DNA of 64,000 nt from Chitinophaga sp. GbtcB8 (lineage in GTDB: Bacteria; Bacteroidota; Bacteroidia; Chitinophagales; Chitinophagaceae), in contig NZ_JAGXJN010000026.1 of the NCBI RefSeq assembly GCF_019091455.1, forward strand, positions 31,937 through 95,936, read 5' to 3'. The position numbers and the translations under genes are program-made. Under the pieces are notes generated by a model. The model was not told the origin of the DNA. It searched no databases and saw only the letters and a list, made by a program, of their open reading frames with translations. This document shows, one piece after another, positions 61,009-64,000 of this stretch (the stretch's first letter is position 1; each line of letters opens with the position of its first letter).

Positions 61009-61587
61009 CTATCGTACAAAATCAAACTCCTGTGTAAAGCCAAGATTGATCTCAAAAATGCCCAGATTCCCCAGCGCGAGTCCCCACTGGTCAAAGATAA
61101 CCTTCAGCTCTTCCGGCATCTCTTTAGTTTCAGCGATCCTCTCATAAAGTAAAGCTGTATAATTTGACAGCAAGTTGATTGCAGCCTGCTTTTCCGCAGG
61201 GCTCCAGTTTTTTTCGGCACCGATCGCAGCCACGATCTGATGAGGTGTAGCAGTATTGGGCAATGAGGCGGTAAGCGGGAACGATGAAATTTTGAGCAGA
61301 TCCAGGTCAATATCATCATTCTGGGAGCCGTTCAGCGATTTTAGCGTATTGCCCGGGTATTCAAAACTGGCATCATTGATATAAATATCTACCGCGTTGG
61401 GGCAGGATAAAAAAGTCAGGCTCGTCCCCCACTCTATTGAAGCAGTGCCGGCAGCCGGATTCAAATTGACCGACAGGCCACTGGCCAGCAAGGTTCCCGT
61501 TAAATTATCAAACAATTCAATAGAGATGCCCGCGATCTTTAGCGGGTTGTTGCTGTCGTCAAACAACAATACTTTTTTTACAGGCAT
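61009..61587 (-). CDS. Unknown protein, partner of a nucleoside-phosphorylase-fold gene
   Basis: A 192-residue protein. The N-terminal about 100 residues look like a beta-sandwich (KKVLLFDDSNNPLKIAGISI, then VNLNPAAGTASIEWGTSLTF and VDIYINDASFEYPGNTLKSL). The C-terminal about 90 are helical (HQIVAAIGAEKNWSPAEKQA). No family recognised and no signal peptide. It starts 3 bp after the stop of the phosphorylase-like gene, so the two are translated from one transcript. Function unknown. Confidence 0.65.
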   Translation of the reverse strand: MPVKKVLLFDDSNNPLKIAGISIELFDNLTGTLLASGLSVNLNPAAGTASIEWGTSLTFLSCPNAVDIYINDASFEYPGNTLKSLNGSQNDDIDLDLLKISSFPLTASLPNTATPHQIVAAIGAEKNWSPAEKQAAINLLSNYTALLYERIAETKEMPEELKVIFDQWGLALGNLGIFEINLGFTQEFDFVR

Positions 61588-61590
61588 ACA

Positions 61591-62829
61591 TTACTTATTT
61601 GATTTCCATGAAATTTGTTTTTCCATTGACCAGGTACTTACATTAAATTTTATTTCGGATGCTGTTCCCGCAATCATTAAATACAAACCGACCGGCTTTG
61701 GATAAAGGCCCCCGTTTATTTCAACATGGTTACCGGTAAAAGGCACCTTATGAATATTTTGATCCTTATCCGTATAGATTGCAACTCCCTGCAGGATATT
61801 CAGGGCTCCTGCTGCCCCTGATGCGGAGATCCCGATCGTTAAGAATACCGCAGGCCCATGCAGTATTACTAACTGCTCAAAAGAAAGAAGGGAGCCCATA
61901 CCGGGCGTAACACGTTGCTTTATTTCATCCCTTGCCGGACCCGGTCCCTGCGATGCCGGGTTTAGCTCAAACAGGCCCGTATTCAAGGCCCTGAAATAAT
62001 TGCTGGTAATTAACTCCGCTACAAAACGCGAAGAATTTTCCAGTGCCATTTGCCTCCAGACACCCTGGTCATCTGTTTGGGTCTTTTGCTCATCTGCATT
62101 ATCAGAGATGGATTTGATAACAATGGCATTGGTAGGTGTTTCCCGGTAAAAAGAAGCGTGCATTACGCCTGCGCCTTCCATTTCACAACCGATAATTTTT
62201 CCATGCAGGGAAAGCAATTCATTTTTTTTCTTCTTAGATGCAATTACCAGTGAACCGGAAGCTACTGTTCCAAAATGAACGCGGGGATGGTGTGCATTTA
62301 AAGCGTCAACAACGGGAGCCTGTTTTTCAGCATTTCCTTTTTTAAGCTTTTTAGCTTTGCTTTTTGCGCTTTTGACGGCCTCCTGCAGCCAATTAAACTT
62401 CCCTGAGGCTATGAGTTCCGCCTGCCTGATGAGCGTAACGCTGCAAGGGTAACCCTGGGGGCGGTACTGGATCTTATTTCCTGCTGCGGCCTTTCCCATA
62501 TCATAATAGAAAACCTGCTGCGCTACAATAATATCCCCCAGCTTAACCGACTCGTGAAAGGAGCCGGCTATCCCCGTAAGGATAATATAGGAAGGCTGCC
62601 ATTTTTCAATGATGGCTTCTGTAAGTGAGATCGCATGAAATCCGCCCATCTGGCTCTGGTAGCTTATTAAGATACTGTAACGCTTAGTATTATCCTTAGA
62701 TGCCAGGGTTGTCCTGTACCAAATCTCGGAGGGATTGTTACTAATGAGAACAAGTGACGGGAGGTATTTTTGCAGCTCGTCAAATTCTTCTTTCATGCCG
62801 GTAACAATGGCAAAATCAAAGAGATTCAT
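61591..62829 (-). CDS. Nucleoside-phosphorylase-fold protein (MTA/SAH nucleosidase-like) with C-terminal extension
   Basis: A 412-residue protein. Residues 1-270 match the PNP/MTAN fold: FAIVTGMKEEFDELQKYLPS at the start, then YIILTGIAGSFHESVKLGDI, then GCEMEGAGV (ribose-binding Glu) and VIKSISDNADEQ (catalytic Asp). Typical enzymes end here. About 130 further beta-rich residues follow (LILHG-like stretch VILHGPAVFLTIGISASGAA and VEINGGLYPKPVGLYLMIAG). This layout recalls PNP-fold domains in predicted conflict systems, but this is weak evidence. The partner gene at 61009 is translationally linked. Confidence 0.8.
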   Translation of the reverse strand: MNLFDFAIVTGMKEEFDELQKYLPSLVLISNNPSEIWYRTTLASKDNTKRYSILISYQSQMGGFHAISLTEAIIEKWQPSYIILTGIAGSFHESVKLGDIIVAQQVFYYDMGKAAAGNKIQYRPQGYPCSVTLIRQAELIASGKFNWLQEAVKSAKSKAKKLKKGNAEKQAPVVDALNAHHPRVHFGTVASGSLVIASKKKKNELLSLHGKIIGCEMEGAGVMHASFYRETPTNAIVIKSISDNADEQKTQTDDQGVWRQMALENSSRFVAELITSNYFRALNTGLFELNPASQGPGPARDEIKQRVTPGMGSLLSFEQLVILHGPAVFLTIGISASGAAGALNILQGVAIYTDKDQNIHKVPFTGNHVEINGGLYPKPVGLYLMIAGTASEIKFNVSTWSMEKQISWKSNK

Positions 62830-63149
62830 ATCTGGGGTTTAAGTGGTACTGGGATTATCTTTTACAAGTATAAGTTCAAGAAAAATCCTGATATTATCTA
62901 ATACCTGGCGGGAAAAATTTTAGAGCTATGGGTTGTAGGTGAAATGGGTGGGGGCACCAGGAATCAACAGAGTGATTTAAATGCGGTGCGCAGTTCCTCA
63001 TTAAGAAATTGCAGCTGTTCCAGGCTGCAAAGCGGCCTCCTTTTTCAAGCTGGCTGAAATAGATACGCCTGAAAATTTCCAATGACAATCAAACAAAACA
63101 ATAGGGCAGCATTTGTTTTATATGTAGATTTAATATTAATCTACATCAC
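62830..63149. other. Intergenic region with possible decayed coding traces
   Basis: About 320 bp. On the minus strand one frame gives IYFSQLEKGG, and a shifted frame continues with SLEQLQFLNEELRTAFKSLC and a stop at 62964. Together these look like the end of a frameshifted gene, but no family was recognised. A palindrome near 63122 is described separately. Confidence 0.35.
63122..63146. promoter_or_regulatory. 25-bp operator-like palindrome before a start codon
   Basis: ATGTAGATT, 7-bp spacer TAATATT, then AATCTACAT. The 9-bp arms are exact reverse complements. It ends 3 bp before the ATG at 63150, where binding of a repressor would block initiation, or it could form a hairpin in the leader that hides the start. 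Confidence 0.6.
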
Positions 63150-63611
63150 ATGAATAAGATCATCGCCGGTTATCAAAATATATTTCAGAAAGCCGCTTTT
63201 ACGCTTTTCATTACAATGCTTATGTTTTTTACATCTGGTACAGTTTCTGCTCAGCAAAAAGATTGGGTGGTGCATTTAGCAAAAATTAAAATTGACCCCG
63301 CTTATCTGGAGCAATATAAAGCAGCCATCGAAGAACATACAAAGGCTGCGATACAATCAGAACCGGGCGTACTTACTTTGTATGCAATGTATGAAAAAGA
63401 ATATCCCAACCATGTAACTGTCCTGGAAATATATGCCAGCAAGGAAGCCTATCAGAAGCATTTGAAAGCACCTCATTTTGTGAAATACAAAACGGGAACG
63501 CTCCATATGATAAAGTCCCTTGAGCTCATTGATGTAAATCCTATTGCTTTTGGGGATCAAGTTAAAATCTTGGGGGAAAGAATAAAAAATCGTTGTTTTG
63601 CGGCTCAATAA
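63150..63611 (+). CDS. Exported ABM-fold quinol monooxygenase-like protein
   Basis: A 153-residue protein with a signal peptide (LFITMLMFFTSGTVSAQ). The mature part is an ABM ferredoxin-like domain: WVVHLAKIKIDPAYLEQYKA, then PGVLTLYAMYEKEYPNHVTV and KHLKAPHFVKYKTGTLHMIK, the family's quinol-monooxygenase phrase. Cytoplasmic relatives such as YgiN oxidise quinols without a cofactor; the exported form is less usual. A palindrome sits directly upstream. Confidence 0.85.
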   Translation: MNKIIAGYQNIFQKAAFTLFITMLMFFTSGTVSAQQKDWVVHLAKIKIDPAYLEQYKAAIEEHTKAAIQSEPGVLTLYAMYEKEYPNHVTVLEIYASKEAYQKHLKAPHFVKYKTGTLHMIKSLELIDVNPIAFGDQVKILGERIKNRCFAAQ

Positions 63612-63623
63612 GAACCATCAGTT

Positions 63624-63989
63624 TTGGATCAGAGCTATCGACAGTTAATAGGATTTCTTCTCCCACAGGGACTTTTAGCGTATTTTGACCTTATTAAAAC
63701 CACGCAATCGCCCAATGGACTTCACATCTACCTGGAAGAAATAAACGAGCCTCCTGCAGAATATAAGGATAGGAAACTACATTCAAAAGGTTTTCTACCA
63801 GAGGTCCGGGTACAGGATTTTCCGATCAGAGAAAACAAAGTAACACTGGTTATCAAACGCCGTCGTTGGGAAGATGTTCATACCAACGATATTATTACCA
63901 GGGACTGGAACCTGGTTAGTGATGGAGCTCGTATTACCAAAGAGTTCGGTCTTTTTTTAAAAGAAGCATTTGGACGAAACGCCCGTTAG
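63624..63989 (+). mobile_element. ISAon1-type transposase, N-terminal region protein
   Basis: A 121-residue protein matching the N-terminal accessory ORF of ISAon1-like elements: FLLPQGLLAYFDLIKTTQSP, then LHIYLEEINEPPAEY, VQDFPIRENKVTLVIKRRRW and TRDWNLVSDGARITKEFGLF. No ATG precedes it, so TTG 63624 is the likely start. The transposase ORF proper would begin just past the right edge. No terminal repeat was seen within the window on the left. Confidence 0.75.
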
Positions 63990-64000
63990 TCCTGTACAAT

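Noticed and set aside
62894..63088. 64-codon minus-strand frame
   Set aside because: The coding-like parts lie in two different frames with stops. At best it is a decayed gene end, so it is described only as intergenic.

Overview
The window looks like chromosomal DNA from a member of the Bacteroidota, most likely family Chitinophagaceae (Chitinophaga or a close relative). The evidence is a SusC-type TonB-dependent receptor at the left edge, a very large protein with SprB-like repeats and a gliding/T9SS type-B C-terminus, several Bacteroidota-type promoters (TAnnTTTG), FtsX-type permeases, GH29 and GH78 glycosidases, and many small genes typical of this family. The genus assignment is inference. 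No rRNA, tRNA or CRISPR array was seen.

Layout. 1-5.2 kb: a partial SusC gene diverges from an AraC regulator, followed by a thiol/quinone-stress set (pirin, a degenerate receiver, a VOC ring-cleaving dioxygenase and a carboxylesterase). 5.2-13.7 kb: small membrane, cold-shock, desaturase, mechanosensitive-channel, DinB and SMUG2 genes, separated by dispersed hairpin repeats. 13.8-18.2 kb: GH29 fucosidase with an ABC ATPase whose Walker B Asp is Tyr, an RRM protein, and a 2OG oxygenase coupled to a lone Ada-type zinc domain. 18.4-23.7 kb: an envelope oxidative-stress block with a spondin lipoprotein, a peroxiredoxin, a Lys-Met repeat protein, and a membrane cytochrome b / molybdopterin oxidoreductase / MsrB / MsrA operon. 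23.7-34.4 kb: mixed metabolic and stress genes ending in a GH78 rhamnosidase. 34.5-38.2 kb: cydAB and a histidine kinase that lacks its phosphoacceptor domain. 38.2-47.2 kb: LTA-synthase-like transferase, DUF72, geranylgeranyl-reductase-like flavoprotein, Crp/Fnr, CAT-like acetyltransferase and an FtsX permease.

47.2-52.0 kb is the most interesting region: a tight five-gene minus-strand operon of class III aminotransferase, zinc alcohol dehydrogenase, HAD phosphatase, MFS transporter and DUF1349 protein. The first three match the aminotransferase/dehydrogenase/phosphatase logic of azasugar (iminosugar) biosynthesis. 52.4-55.3 kb encodes the repeat-rich surface protein. 55.7-60.9 kb holds RNase HI, HxlR/SDR, AhpD-like, EamA, an azoreductase-like flavoprotein and a MocR regulator, with clear operator palindromes. 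60.9-64.0 kb looks like an accessory edge: an IS-end-like hairpin, a two-gene unit with a nucleoside-phosphorylase-fold protein and an unknown partner, a secreted monooxygenase with a palindromic operator, and the N-terminal protein of an ISAon1-type transposase.

Across the window, dispersed AT-rich or hairpin repeats sit at gene ends, and several supply stop codons or C-terminal residues. Gene remnants were found at 5.9 kb (TonB receptor C-terminus) and 25.0 kb (DUF5063-like C-terminus).
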